A stretch of 15,385 nucleotides of DNA, from contig JALGZO010000039.1 of NCBI GenBank assembly GCA_025774865.1, positions 1 through 15,385 on the forward strand, read 5' to 3'. The notes under the pieces are model-generated. The model worked only from the letters and a program-made list of their open reading frames with translations. It was not told where the DNA came from and made no database searches. Shown here piece by piece: positions 1 to 6,965 of the stretch. The translations under genes and the position numbers were made by a program. The number at the start of each line of letters is the position of its first letter. Positions within the stretch are counted from its first letter, which is position 1. This DNA is from a bacterium. Lineage in GTDB: Bacteria; ARS69.

Positions 1-114
1 GAGAACGGCGCGCGGTCGATGATGGTCTCTGTCAATCTGGCTTGTCTGGACATCATGTGCTCCCAGGTCAACTACTTGGGTAACTTCCAGGTGCGAGAGG
101 GGCCCACTCTGTAA
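1..114 (+). CDS. C-terminal fragment of an unidentified protein (partial)
   Basis: The + strand reading frame that is open from base 1 ends at a TAA at 112-114, giving 37 residues that finish NFQVREGPTL. Most codons end in G or C (about 30 of 37), which favours this frame over the competing - strand frame across the same bases; that frame has poor third-position GC. I do not recognise the family. The fragment enters from outside the window and converges on the truncated aceA. Base composition from 1 to about 220 looks less GC-rich than the rest of the window, so this may be foreign DNA or a join made in assembly. It could also be a chance open frame. Confidence 0.3.
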   Translation, partial: ENGARSMMVSVNLACLDIMCSQVNYLGNFQVREGPTL

Positions 115-175
115 CATCGAGTGCAAAGTCGACGGACTTGAGTAGCCGCCAACTCCCGCAGCGAGAGACAGTTAG

Positions 176-592
176 CTAGTATTGCCCAGGATGAGTCGGG
201 GGTTGCCTAGAGCTCCAAGTGTGATCCGGATACATGTGCCCGGCGAGGTTCGCGTCCGCCGCGACCTGCCAACCGGACAGGTAGATGGCCTCGAGCCCGG
301 CCCTCACCATCTGCACGGCTTGATTGCCGGTCAGCGCCCCGAGAGCGTGCACGTAGTCCTTCTCGTGCAGAAGATGCCAGAGACGTTCGGCGCCGAGCTC
401 CGCCAGCGTGTGCCGTACGGTGACGCTGCCGCGGAGCTTCTCCACGTCTTCGAACGTGTAGTCGCGTCTGACACCATCCCACCGACCCGGCATCGTGTCG
501 CTCTTCGACACCCACCCGTTGTCGCCGTTTCCGTTTCCATTTCCGTTTCGAGGAAGATCTCCGTTGGTGCGGGGCTCTTTGCTGCGGCTCAT
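176..592 (-). pseudogene. aceA: Isocitrate lyase, truncated after about 123 residues
   Basis: Isocitrate lyase splits isocitrate into glyoxylate and succinate in the glyoxylate shunt. The first ~123 residues are clearly of this family: [20 protein letters not shown], then [20 protein letters not shown], and [20 protein letters not shown]. Similarity stops abruptly at the codon at 224-226. A further 15 unrelated residues lead to a TAG at 176-178, and no other frame of 1-223 resumes the enzyme. The family is about 430 residues, so all of the catalytic barrel with its KKCGH-type loop is missing. The ATG at 590-592 is preceded by AAGGAG and lies 26 bases after the aceB stop, so the two form an aceB-aceA operon. 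The N-terminus carries an unusual Asn-Gly repeat. Family identity is secure. Whether the truncation is biological (insertion or rearrangement) or an assembly join cannot be told here. Confidence 0.85.
525..548. repeat. Hexanucleotide tandem repeat (4 units) in the aceA 5' coding region
   Basis: Four head-to-tail copies of CCGTTT (the third is CCATTT), read on the + strand. On the coding strand they encode (Asn-Gly)4 in a low-complexity N-terminal extension of isocitrate lyase. Because the unit is six bases, slippage would change the number of NG pairs without shifting frame. Confidence 0.8.
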
Positions 593-618
593 GTATGGGG
601 CTCCTTGCGGTGAGCGAT

Positions 619-2238
619 CTAGAGGTGCTCGTAGGCGATCAGGGTGAGAAAGTCGGCGAGTTCGGACGAGGTGATGAGCTTGCGGAAGATTTCGGCGGCG
701 CACTCGTAGCGGCCGGTGGCGAACCGATCGTCGCCGACCGTTTCGCGGATCCGCGCCATCTCTTCCTGTACGATCCGCTGAACCAGAAAGAGATCACACG
801 CCCTTCCGTCCTCCAGGCGCGCGCCATGGTGGATCCACTGCCAGACCTGAGCCCGAGAGATCTCGGCGGTCGCCGCATCCTCCATCAGATGATAGAGCGG
901 CACACAGCCCGAGCCACGGAGCCACGCCTCCAGATAGAGGATGCCCACGTTGATGTTCTGGCGCAGACCGGCTTCCGTGATGGGTCCTTCCGGAACTTCG
1001 AGCAGGTCGTTCGCCGTGACCCAGACGTCTTCTCGCAGATTCGAGAGCTGGTTCGGAGCGTCCAGGACCGCATCGAACTCGTCGCGCGCGATTTGCATCA
1101 GGCCGGGATGCGCCACCCACGTGCCGTCATGTCCGGCGTGGGCCTCCCGTCGCTTGTCGGCGACCACCTTCTGCAAGGCCGCGGCATTCTTTTCCTCATC
1201 GCCCTTGATCGGGATCTGAGCCGCCATCCCCCCCATCGCGTGCGCACCGCGTCGATGGCACGTACGGATGAGAAGCTCGCTGTAGCTCTCGAGGAAGTGC
1301 TTCTCCATCGTGACGACGCCACGATCCGGCAGTACGAAGCCGGGGTGATTCCGAAACTTCTTGATGAAGCTGAAAATGTAATCCCACCGACCGCAGTTGA
1401 GACCGGTGATGTGTTCGCGCAGCTCCCAGAGGATCTCGTCCATCTCGAACACCGCCAGGATCGTCTCGATCAGTACCGTCGCCTTGATCGTGCCGCGCTC
1501 GATACCGAGGACTTCCTGCGCCGCGAGGAACACCGCGTTCCAGAGACGCGCCTCGCGGTGGTTCTCGAGCTTCGCGAGATAGAAGTACGGACCGGAGCCG
1601 TTTCCGAGGAGGACGTGTGCGTTGTGGAAGAAGTACAGCGCGAAGTCGAAGATGGACGCCGAGACCGGAGCCCCGTCCACGAGCACGTGCTTCTCCACGA
1701 GGTGCCAACCACGCGGACGAACCACGAGCGTCGCTGTCTCGTCGTTCAGCCGATACACCTTGCCCGTCTGCGGGTGGACGTACTCGATCGTCCCCCGGAT
1801 CGCGTCCCGGAGATTGATTTGCCCCTGGATGACGTTCCCCCAAGTCGGTGAGTTCGAGTCCTCGAAGTCCGCCATGAAGACGTTCGCGCCGCTGTTCAGG
1901 GCGTTGATGATCATCTTCCGGTCGACCGGCCCCGTGATCTCGACCCGACGATCCTCGAGGTCCTTCGGAACCGGCGCGATCTGCCAATCGCTCGCCCGGA
2001 TGGCGCTCGTGGCCGGCAGGAAGTCGGGGCGCGCACCGAGATCGAGGGCATCCTGGATGTCGTCTCGCCGACTCAGGAGGAGCTCTCGCATCTCGCGGAA
2101 TCGTCGTTCCAGCCGGCCGACGAACAGCAGCGCTTCGGGGGTGAGAATCTCGGCGTACTCGGGGGTGACGGGCCCGGCGATCTCGAATCCGTCCGGGTAC
2201 CGTCGGTCGGTGGTCAGGGGGACGGCCTGGTTGGTCAT
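619..2238 (-). CDS. aceB: Malate synthase A
   Basis: Condenses glyoxylate with acetyl-CoA to malate, the second step of the glyoxylate shunt, in the cytoplasm. The product is 539 residues, the normal length for the A isoform. Visible motifs are [13 protein letters not shown] (121-133), [14 protein letters not shown] (172-185), LIET (256-259), [14 protein letters not shown] (281-294) and [18 protein letters not shown] (451-468). The residues equivalent to the catalytic Arg/Glu/Asp/Asp of the family are R174, E258, D286 and D454, all present. The ATG at 2236-2238 has a weak purine-rich GAGAG upstream. It is the first gene of an aceB-aceA unit and is transcribed divergently from a RamB/ScfR-type regulator that probably controls it. 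The gene is intact, unlike its downstream partner. Confidence 0.97.
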   Translation of the reverse strand: MTNQAVPLTTDRRYPDGFEIAGPVTPEYAEILTPEALLFVGRLERRFREMRELLLSRRDDIQDALDLGARPDFLPATSAIRASDWQIAPVPKDLEDRRVEITGPVDRKMIINALNSGANVFMADFEDSNSPTWGNVIQGQINLRDAIRGTIEYVHPQTGKVYRLNDETATLVVRPRGWHLVEKHVLVDGAPVSASIFDFALYFFHNAHVLLGNGSGPYFYLAKLENHREARLWNAVFLAAQEVLGIERGTIKATVLIETILAVFEMDEILWELREHITGLNCGRWDYIFSFIKKFRNHPGFVLPDRGVVTMEKHFLESYSELLIRTCHRRGAHAMGGMAAQIPIKGDEEKNAAALQKVVADKRREAHAGHDGTWVAHPGLMQIARDEFDAVLDAPNQLSNLREDVWVTANDLLEVPEGPITEAGLRQNINVGILYLEAWLRGSGCVPLYHLMEDAATAEISRAQVWQWIHHGARLEDGRACDLFLVQRIVQEEMARIRETVGDDRFATGRYECAAEIFRKLITSSELADFLTLIAYEHL

Positions 2239-2264
2239 CGACTTCTCTCGGTGTTTGGCAGGAG

Positions 2265-2282
2265 TTGCAAAGTTTTCACAAA
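2265..2282. promoter_or_regulatory. Candidate operator next to aceB (RamB-like box)
   Basis: Read on the aceB strand, this is TTTGTGAAAACTTTGCAA. Its ACTTTGCAA half resembles, as I remember it, the AAAGTTTGCAAA-type (either strand) motif of Corynebacterium RamB. It lies about 27-44 bases upstream of the aceB start codon, suitable for repression. The similarity is from memory and the organism is distant, so this is a prediction. Confidence 0.35.
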
Positions 2283-2384
2283 TTCGGGAAGGAATCTGTC
2301 GCGGACTAGAGTGAGGTTAAGGCAACGGCCGGAAGCGACACAATCGCTAAGGTGTGTGACGCCGGTTGTCGATCGAAGGGCGCA

Positions 2385-2400
2385 TTGTAAACTTGTAAAC
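2385..2400. repeat. Tandem TTGTAAAC direct repeat upstream of the regulator
   Basis: Two perfect adjacent copies of TTGTAAAC, followed by TT. On the opposite strand they read GTTTACAAGTTTACAA, so each copy differs from a RamB-like AGTTTGCAA core by one base. The spacing of 8 bases is not a full helical turn. The repeat starts 57 bases upstream of the regulator's ATG and could be an autoregulatory operator. Confidence 0.5.
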
Positions 2401-2441
2401 TTCGGCGTGTTTCGGACGGCTCGATTTCAGTAGAGGACGCG

Positions 2442-3884
2442 ATGGCGAAACAACCGTACCTGGGCAGCAAGATCCGACGTCTCCGGATGGAGGCCGGGTA
2501 TACGCAGGTCCGGCTCGCCCAGAAGCTCGAAATCTCGCCGAGCTACCTCAATCTCATCGAGAAGAATCAGCGCGCGCTGACGGTCCCCTTGCTGCTCAAG
2601 CTCGCCGAGGTCTTCACGCTCGACCTGAAGGCGTTCGCCGAAGACGACGAGGGTCAGCTCGTCGCCGCCTTGAAGGAGATCTTCGGCGATCCCGTCTTCG
2701 CCGATCGTGCGGTGGGAGATCGAGAGATTCGGGAACTCCTCGCTGCGTCCCCCCGAGTCGCCCGGGCCGTCCAGGATCTCTACCGCGCCTACCGCACGGC
2801 GCACGAGGACGCACAAACCCTGGCCGCTCGCATGACCGACGGTGACGGGCTGTTCGGGCTCGAGACGAGCCGGGCCCCATCGGAGGACGTTTCCGCCTTC
2901 ATCCAGTCCAAGATGAACCACTTTCCGCAACTCGAAGACGCCGCCGAGCAGCTCTGGAGAGACGCCCCGCTCGCGCGGAGGGAGCTGGTGCCGCAGCTCA
3001 TCCGCTATCTGAAGGAGACGCTCGGGATCCGGGTGGACGTCGTCCGCAGCGACGATCTGGGCGGGGCGGTCCGCCGATACTCCGTCGCCGAGCGGCGGCT
3101 CCTCCTCTCCGAGGCGTTACCGCGGTGGAGCCTCATGTTTCAGATCGCCCACCAGGTGGGGCTTCTGGCCGCCGACGAGACGATCACGGACATCGTCGAC
3201 CAGGCCTTCTTCACCGGAGAGGAACAGAAGCGGCTCGCGCGAGTCACCCTGGCCAACTACTTCGCCGGGGCCCTGCTCATGCCGTACGGGCCGTTCCTCG
3301 AAGTGGCGCGGTCGGCAAAGTACGACGTGGAAGTGCTCGAGCATCGTTTCCACACGAGTTTCGAGCAGGTGTGCCACCGGCTCACGTCGCTTCACCGTCC
3401 CGGCGCCGCGGGGATCCCGTTTCACATGGTCCGGATCGACATCGCCGGCAATCTCTCGAAGCGCTTCTCGGGCTCCGGCATTCCGTTCGCGCGGTACAGC
3501 GGCGCGTGCCCGCGCTGGAACGTGCACGCCGCTTTCCTTTCCCCCGGTTTCATCCGTACCCAGCTCTCCGAGATGCCCGACGGAAGGCGGTACTTCTCGA
3601 TCGCCCGCACCGTGCGCAAAGCCGGCGGGGGCCACCACGTGGCCCAGAACCGACTCGCCATCGAGCTCGGATGCGAAGCGCAATACGCGCGTCAGCTCGT
3701 GTACGCAGACGGCGTGGACCTGGACAACCGCGCGACGGCCGTACCGGTCGGAGTGAGCTGCCGGTTGTGCGAGCGCATGGACTGCCGGCAGCGGGCGTTC
3801 CCGCCGATGCATCACCGCCTCGACGTCGACGAGAACGTACGAGGGCTGTCCTTCTACTACTCGACGACCAGGAAACGCGGATAG
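2442..3884 (+). CDS. XRE-family regulator, RamB/ScfR/PrpR type (HTH + IrrE-like + DUF2083)
   Basis: DNA-binding regulator of short-chain acyl/acetate metabolism genes; relatives include RamB (represses aceA/aceB) and mycobacterial PrpR. The product is 480 residues, a typical length. An HTH_3 domain covers about residues 8-62 (KIRRLRMEAGYTQVRLAQKL...SYLNLIEKNQR). An IrrE/DUF955-like segment lies at about 160-315, and a DUF2083-type C-terminus at about 320-475. Where a peptidase would have HExxH, this protein has FQIAHQVGLL (233-242), so it is not an active protease. Cysteines at 356, 411, 440, 443 and 448 (GVSCRLCERMDC region) match the conserved cysteine set linked to an Fe-S/acyl-CoA sensor in PrpR. 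The start at 2442 follows GAGGAC. It is divergent from aceB, which strongly suggests local control. Its stop is 17 bases from the convergent Eis-like gene's stop. Confidence 0.92.
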   Translation: MAKQPYLGSKIRRLRMEAGYTQVRLAQKLEISPSYLNLIEKNQRALTVPLLLKLAEVFTLDLKAFAEDDEGQLVAALKEIFGDPVFADRAVGDREIRELLAASPRVARAVQDLYRAYRTAHEDAQTLAARMTDGDGLFGLETSRAPSEDVSAFIQSKMNHFPQLEDAAEQLWRDAPLARRELVPQLIRYLKETLGIRVDVVRSDDLGGAVRRYSVAERRLLLSEALPRWSLMFQIAHQVGLLAADETITDIVDQAFFTGEEQKRLARVTLANYFAGALLMPYGPFLEVARSAKYDVEVLEHRFHTSFEQVCHRLTSLHRPGAAGIPFHMVRIDIAGNLSKRFSGSGIPFARYSGACPRWNVHAAFLSPGFIRTQLSEMPDGRRYFSIARTVRKAGGGHHVAQNRLAIELGCEAQYARQLVYADGVDLDNRATAVPVGVSCRLCERMDCRQRAFPPMHHRLDVDENVRGLSFYYSTTRKRG

Positions 3885-3901
3885 TCTCGGAGGCTCCCGG
3901 C

Positions 3902-5083
3902 TCAGAACATGTCGGACATCCAGGGAACGGAGCCCCGGAAGACGGCGTCGGCCGCCGCGAGGTCCGCGGCGTCGCCTTCGACGAGCCCCGCCACCCGAGC
4001 GCTCGAGGAGCTCAGATACCCGGAGAAGATCGAGCCGAGGCCACGAACGTCGGTCCGTATCCGGCCGCTTCCCCCCGCACGTACCGCGCCGCGCCCGTCG
4101 CTCACCTCTAGCGTGAAACGACCCGCGTTCTCCGCGATCGTGTCGTCCGCAATCTCGAGATGCAACTCGGCCGCGAGTCCCTTCGGATAACCCCGGCCCT
4201 CGAGCGCGGCCTTCACGTCGACGATGCGGATCATCCAGTGGAAGTAGAGACGCTGCCGGTACTTCTGCTCGGGGAGAAGTGCGAGCACCGGGTCACAGGG
4301 ATCCCCGTACCAACGGACGTCGGCGCCCAGCGACGCGTGATCGGCGAGAAACGCGAGGAGCCTCCGGGCGCCGCCCTCCGTCAGGGCGACGAAATCGGTG
4401 AGCCGGAGATCGTAGGTGAGCGCCTCGGCCCCTTCGGTCTCGTAGAGCCACACGTACCCCTCGACCCCCTCGTCACCCTCCACGAAGAATCCGCGGGCGC
4501 TCTGCTTCCACGGATCCGTGAGCCGTCTCCACATGAAGTCGGGGCGGTCGATCGCGCCGTCGCGTTTCGACGCGAATCGCCGGTACGCCTCTTCGACGGC
4601 GGGTCGATCGGCGTCCTGAATCTCCCGGATCGCCCCGTCACGACTGCCGCCTCCCAGCTGGTCGGCCGTCACCGAGATCTCGTAGCGCCCCCCGGCCAGC
4701 TCGTACCCGACGCGTCGGTAGAGCGTCTGCTTGGCGGGATAGAGAACGGAGATGGGAAAGCCGCTCTCCTTCATCTCCCGCACGACCGCCGTCATGAGCC
4801 GGGTGGCCGTACCCTTCCCGCGTTGCTCCGGCGCGACCCCGACGAGGCTGATCCCGCCCATGGGAAGGCAGCGGCCGCCGTACCACTGGCCGATGGGAAG
4901 AAGCGACAGTCCCGCGATCGGCTCGCCGCCCTCGCGAAGCACGCGGATCTTGTCCGGGCCGTAGCGGTCGAACGCCTTCAGGAGATCTTCTTCGTCCGCG
5001 TGGAACGACCACGCCATGTTGTGGGCGTGCGCGCGCGTTTCCTCGGGGTCGCGTACGGGCCCGTACCCGGCGGAGGGACTCAC
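3902..5083 (-). CDS. Eis-family GNAT acetyltransferase with SCP2-like C-terminal domain
   Basis: Acetyl-CoA-dependent N-acetyltransferase of the Eis type. M. tuberculosis Eis acetylates aminoglycosides and lysines; the substrate here is unknown. From the GTG at 5081-5083 the product is 393 residues, close to Eis (about 402). GNAT motif A is VGVAPEQRGKGTATRLM (82-98). TLYRRVGYEL (121-130) supplies Tyr123, equivalent to the Eis general acid Tyr126. The chain ends in Phe, whose terminal carboxylate is catalytic in Eis. The C-terminal ~100 residues (LHLEIADDTIAENAGRFTLE onward) match the SCP2-like domain. I chose GTG over the ATG at 5015-5017 for two reasons: the extra N-terminal residues GPVRDPEETRAHAHN form the first GNAT strand and helix, and the GTG overlaps the upstream stop as GTGA. 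No good Shine-Dalgarno is visible, consistent with coupling. Confidence 0.88.
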   Translation of the reverse strand: MSPSAGYGPVRDPEETRAHAHNMAWSFHADEEDLLKAFDRYGPDKIRVLREGGEPIAGLSLLPIGQWYGGRCLPMGGISLVGVAPEQRGKGTATRLMTAVVREMKESGFPISVLYPAKQTLYRRVGYELAGGRYEISVTADQLGGGSRDGAIREIQDADRPAVEEAYRRFASKRDGAIDRPDFMWRRLTDPWKQSARGFFVEGDEGVEGYVWLYETEGAEALTYDLRLTDFVALTEGGARRLLAFLADHASLGADVRWYGDPCDPVLALLPEQKYRQRLYFHWMIRIVDVKAALEGRGYPKGLAAELHLEIADDTIAENAGRFTLEVSDGRGAVRAGGSGRIRTDVRGLGSIFSGYLSSSSARVAGLVEGDAADLAAADAVFRGSVPWMSDMF

Positions 5084-5733
5084 CCGGGAGGTGGGGTCGG
5101 ATAGCGCTCTTCCCGGCGGATCACCTCGAGGGTGGATCCGTCGGCGGGATTCAGGTAAGCGCGGAAGACCGACCACCAGTCGACGTCCTGCTGGCCCGGC
5201 GGCCCGGTGAGGCGCAGCTCGAGGAAGTCGACTCGCCAGGCCAGCACTTGCTCGTCGTTGGGGACGCCTTCCGGCCACACCGGAAACCCGAGGTAGCTCA
5301 CGGTCAGATCCTCCGGTACGGGCACGAGCAGGCTCTCGGCGATGCCGACGACGATGCTGCACGCCTGGGCCGACGTGATCGCCGGCGGATTCTGAGAGAT
5401 GGGAGTGGGCGGCGGGAACTTGAAATTCTCGTCTCCCCACGCTGCACCCCCGAAGAAGTGCAGGTCGAGACGCTGGCGAGAGCGTCCACTGTAGAAGCGG
5501 TACGAATGGTCGAAGGCGCGCCCGTTCCGGTCCGTGATCGTGAACTCCGCGCCCATTCCCCAGAGGTACGCATCCTGGTCCCACTCGCGCGCGACCGATT
5601 CCGCCATCGGAAGCACCTCTTCGAGGGTCGCGGGCAGCTCGAAGCCGTCGTCGCCGACCTGGAAGGCGTTGTCGACGCAGCCCGTGAGCCCCAGGATCGT
5701 CGTGGCGAGCGCGGCGGCGCGGCGGGTGCGCAT
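5080..5733 (-). CDS. Predicted lipoprotein of unknown function
   Basis: The product is 217 residues, opening with a basic n-region and hydrophobic core (MRTRRAAALATTILGLTGC). The lipobox LTGC puts the acylated cysteine at residue 19, so it is an exported lipoprotein, probably anchored in the outer or inner membrane. The rest is soluble, with patches rich in Trp, Phe and Pro (FKFPPPTPISQNPP; WWSVFRAYLNPADGSTLEVI). I recognise no family. The ATG overlaps the stop of the upstream beta-barrel-like gene as TGATG, and its own TGA overlaps the GTG of the Eis-like gene. All three are therefore one translationally coupled unit, and a shared envelope role is possible. Confidence 0.82.
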   Translation of the reverse strand: MRTRRAAALATTILGLTGCVDNAFQVGDDGFELPATLEEVLPMAESVAREWDQDAYLWGMGAEFTITDRNGRAFDHSYRFYSGRSRQRLDLHFFGGAAWGDENFKFPPPTPISQNPPAITSAQACSIVVGIAESLLVPVPEDLTVSYLGFPVWPEGVPNDEQVLAWRVDFLELRLTGPPGQQDVDWWSVFRAYLNPADGSTLEVIRREERYPTPPPG

Positions 5734-6500
5734 CAGCCCCACCTCATCCCGAGGCGGAACCCGAATCCGGTGAACTCGATCTTGCGGAGCCCCGGGGTGA
5801 ACGAGCTGTCCCACGCACCGTCGTCGAGCTCGACTTCGGTGCTCCCGACTCGATAGAAGCCTTCCAGGTAGAGAGTCTGAGAATTCAGCGCCGGATAGTC
5901 GACGGCCACGACGCCCTCGATCCCGAACCCCACGCCGCTCGCGGACACCTCGCTCGACGCGTCGGAGGGGGCAGCGTCCACCGTGTTCTCGACTGTGTCG
6001 ACGACCTTGACCGGCGCGATGATCCCACCCACGCACCAAGTGAACGCGACGTTCTCCACCGGATGCACTCGCCCGATCCCCAGCGATCCGACGACGAAGT
6101 TCGTCTTCACCTCAGTGGTCGTTCCGACCGAGACGAAATCCCGTCCGCCGCCGAGCCGGTGGAGGCTCTGGCCGTCGCGATCGTTCCAGCTGAACTGGGA
6201 CCACTCGGCCTGCCCCCGTACGAGCCAGCCGCCGGAGAAGCGGTAGCTGAGCTCACCCCCGAATGCCGCTGACCAGTCGAAGTCCACGGTATCGAGCGAG
6301 AAGCCCTGGGCCGCCAAATCGTCGTGGCGCTCACCCATCGCCTCCTCGAGCGAACTGAAGCTCCACTTCTGGACGCCACCCGTGATCCCGACCGCGAAAC
6401 CCTCGGTGAGCGGCGCCGCACCAATCACATCGGCCGAGGCGAGTCCCGAGTGGCCCAGCACGATCGGAAGAGCCAGAATGGGGAGGATCGATCTTCGCAC
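5733..6500 (-). CDS. Predicted outer-membrane beta-barrel-like protein
   Basis: The product is 255 residues. A cleavable signal peptide (MRRSILPILALPIVLGHSGLASA, cut before DVIG) is followed by alternating amphipathic, glycine- and aromatic-rich strands, for example FGGELSYRFSGGWLVRGQAEW. The chain ends FTGFGFRLGMRWG, like a terminal barrel strand although the last residue is Gly rather than Phe. No HExxH or other enzymatic motif is visible. The start is GTG (6498-6500) with a weak AGGGTG upstream. It is the first gene of a three-gene coupled operon with the lipoprotein and the Eis-like enzyme. Only 30 bases separate it from the divergent GNAT start. Precise family unknown. Confidence 0.78.
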   Translation of the reverse strand: MRRSILPILALPIVLGHSGLASADVIGAAPLTEGFAVGITGGVQKWSFSSLEEAMGERHDDLAAQGFSLDTVDFDWSAAFGGELSYRFSGGWLVRGQAEWSQFSWNDRDGQSLHRLGGGRDFVSVGTTTEVKTNFVVGSLGIGRVHPVENVAFTWCVGGIIAPVKVVDTVENTVDAAPSDASSEVSASGVGFGIEGVVAVDYPALNSQTLYLEGFYRVGSTEVELDDGAWDSSFTPGLRKIEFTGFGFRLGMRWG

Positions 6501-6530
6501 TGCACCCTACCGGTTCGACGAGGTGCCATC

Positions 6531-6965
6531 TTGCGAGCAGCCCCGCGATCCTGCAAGCCCTCCGACCGTGCGGCCGTCGAGAGGTTGCTGGCGGAGGCCG
6601 ACCTGCCGGTGCCGGTGGAAGGCGAGCCGGATGTGGAGTTCGTCGTGGTGGACGAGGGAGAGGGCGTCGTGGCGTGCGCGGGGTGGGAGATTCACGGGGA
6701 AAGCGCGTTGCTGCGCAGTGTCGCAGTGGACGAACGTGCCCGCTCGAGAGGTCTCGGACGCGCGGTCGTGAAAGAGGCGCTGCGGCGGCTGGACGGTCGC
6801 GGCATCCGCGACCTCACGCTCGTCACGCTCGACGCGGAGCGCTTCTTCGAACCGCTGGGCTTCGAGCCGATTCCTCGCGAGAGCGTTCCACCCGCGGTTC
6901 GGGCGTCACCGGAGTTCCGGATCCATCACTGCGCGAGCGGGCTCTGGATGCGTCGCCTCCGCTGA
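6531..6965 (+). CDS. GNAT N-acetyltransferase, ArsN2-like
   Basis: Small single-domain acetyltransferase of 144 residues. Motif A is SVAVDERARSRGLGRAVVKE (63-82) with the acetyl-CoA pyrophosphate loop RSRGLGRA. The C-terminal pattern FFEPLGFEPIPRESVPPAVR (105-124) followed by ASPEF closely recalls ArsN2, a family linked to arsenic operons. No arsenic genes are nearby, so the substrate is uncertain. I chose the TTG at 6531 because GAGGTG lies 5 bases before it and no ATG or GTG start in frame fits the GNAT N-terminus. Its 3' end overlaps the convergent spoVG by 60 bases. Confidence is high for the fold, moderate for the subfamily. Confidence 0.82.
   Translation: MRAAPRSCKPSDRAAVERLLAEADLPVPVEGEPDVEFVVVDEGEGVVACAGWEIHGESALLRSVAVDERARSRGLGRAVVKEALRRLDGRGIRDLTLVTLDAERFFEPLGFEPIPRESVPPAVRASPEFRIHHCASGLWMRRLR

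Larger units (their letters stand above)
2239..2441. promoter_or_regulatory. Divergent aceB / regulator intergenic control region
   Basis: This 203-base region separates the divergent starts of aceB and the RamB/ScfR-type regulator and must hold both promoters. It is more AT-rich than its surroundings. It contains a TTGCAAAG...TTTTCACAAA stretch near aceB and a tandem TTGTAAAC pair near the regulator, both annotated separately. I could not assign convincing -35/-10 pairs on either strand. Confidence 0.6.

Noticed and set aside
1-117. - strand open frame starting at 117 and running off the left edge
   Set aside because: Its third-position GC is low for this genome, whereas the + strand frame over the same bases has high third-position GC. 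It also has no ribosome-binding site.
595-1851. 418-codon open frame on the + strand
   Set aside because: It lies entirely antisense to the malate synthase gene, whose motifs are unmistakable. Long antisense frames are expected in GC-rich codon usage.
2255-2268. TTGGCAGGAGTTGC as a sigma-54 promoter for the regulator
   Set aside because: The GG-to-GC distance is 10 bases, not the required 12, so sigma-54 would not recognise it.
5084-5584. Long N-terminal extension of the Eis-like frame
   Set aside because: The extra residues are read through the lipoprotein gene in another frame and are Arg/Pro-rich shadow sequence. The GTGA overlap and the GNAT fold place the start at 5083.
6324-6530. N-terminal extension of the ArsN2-like GNAT
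   Set aside because: It overlaps the divergent barrel-like gene and does not resemble a GNAT. The TTG at 6531 has a well-placed Shine-Dalgarno and matches the start of the fold.
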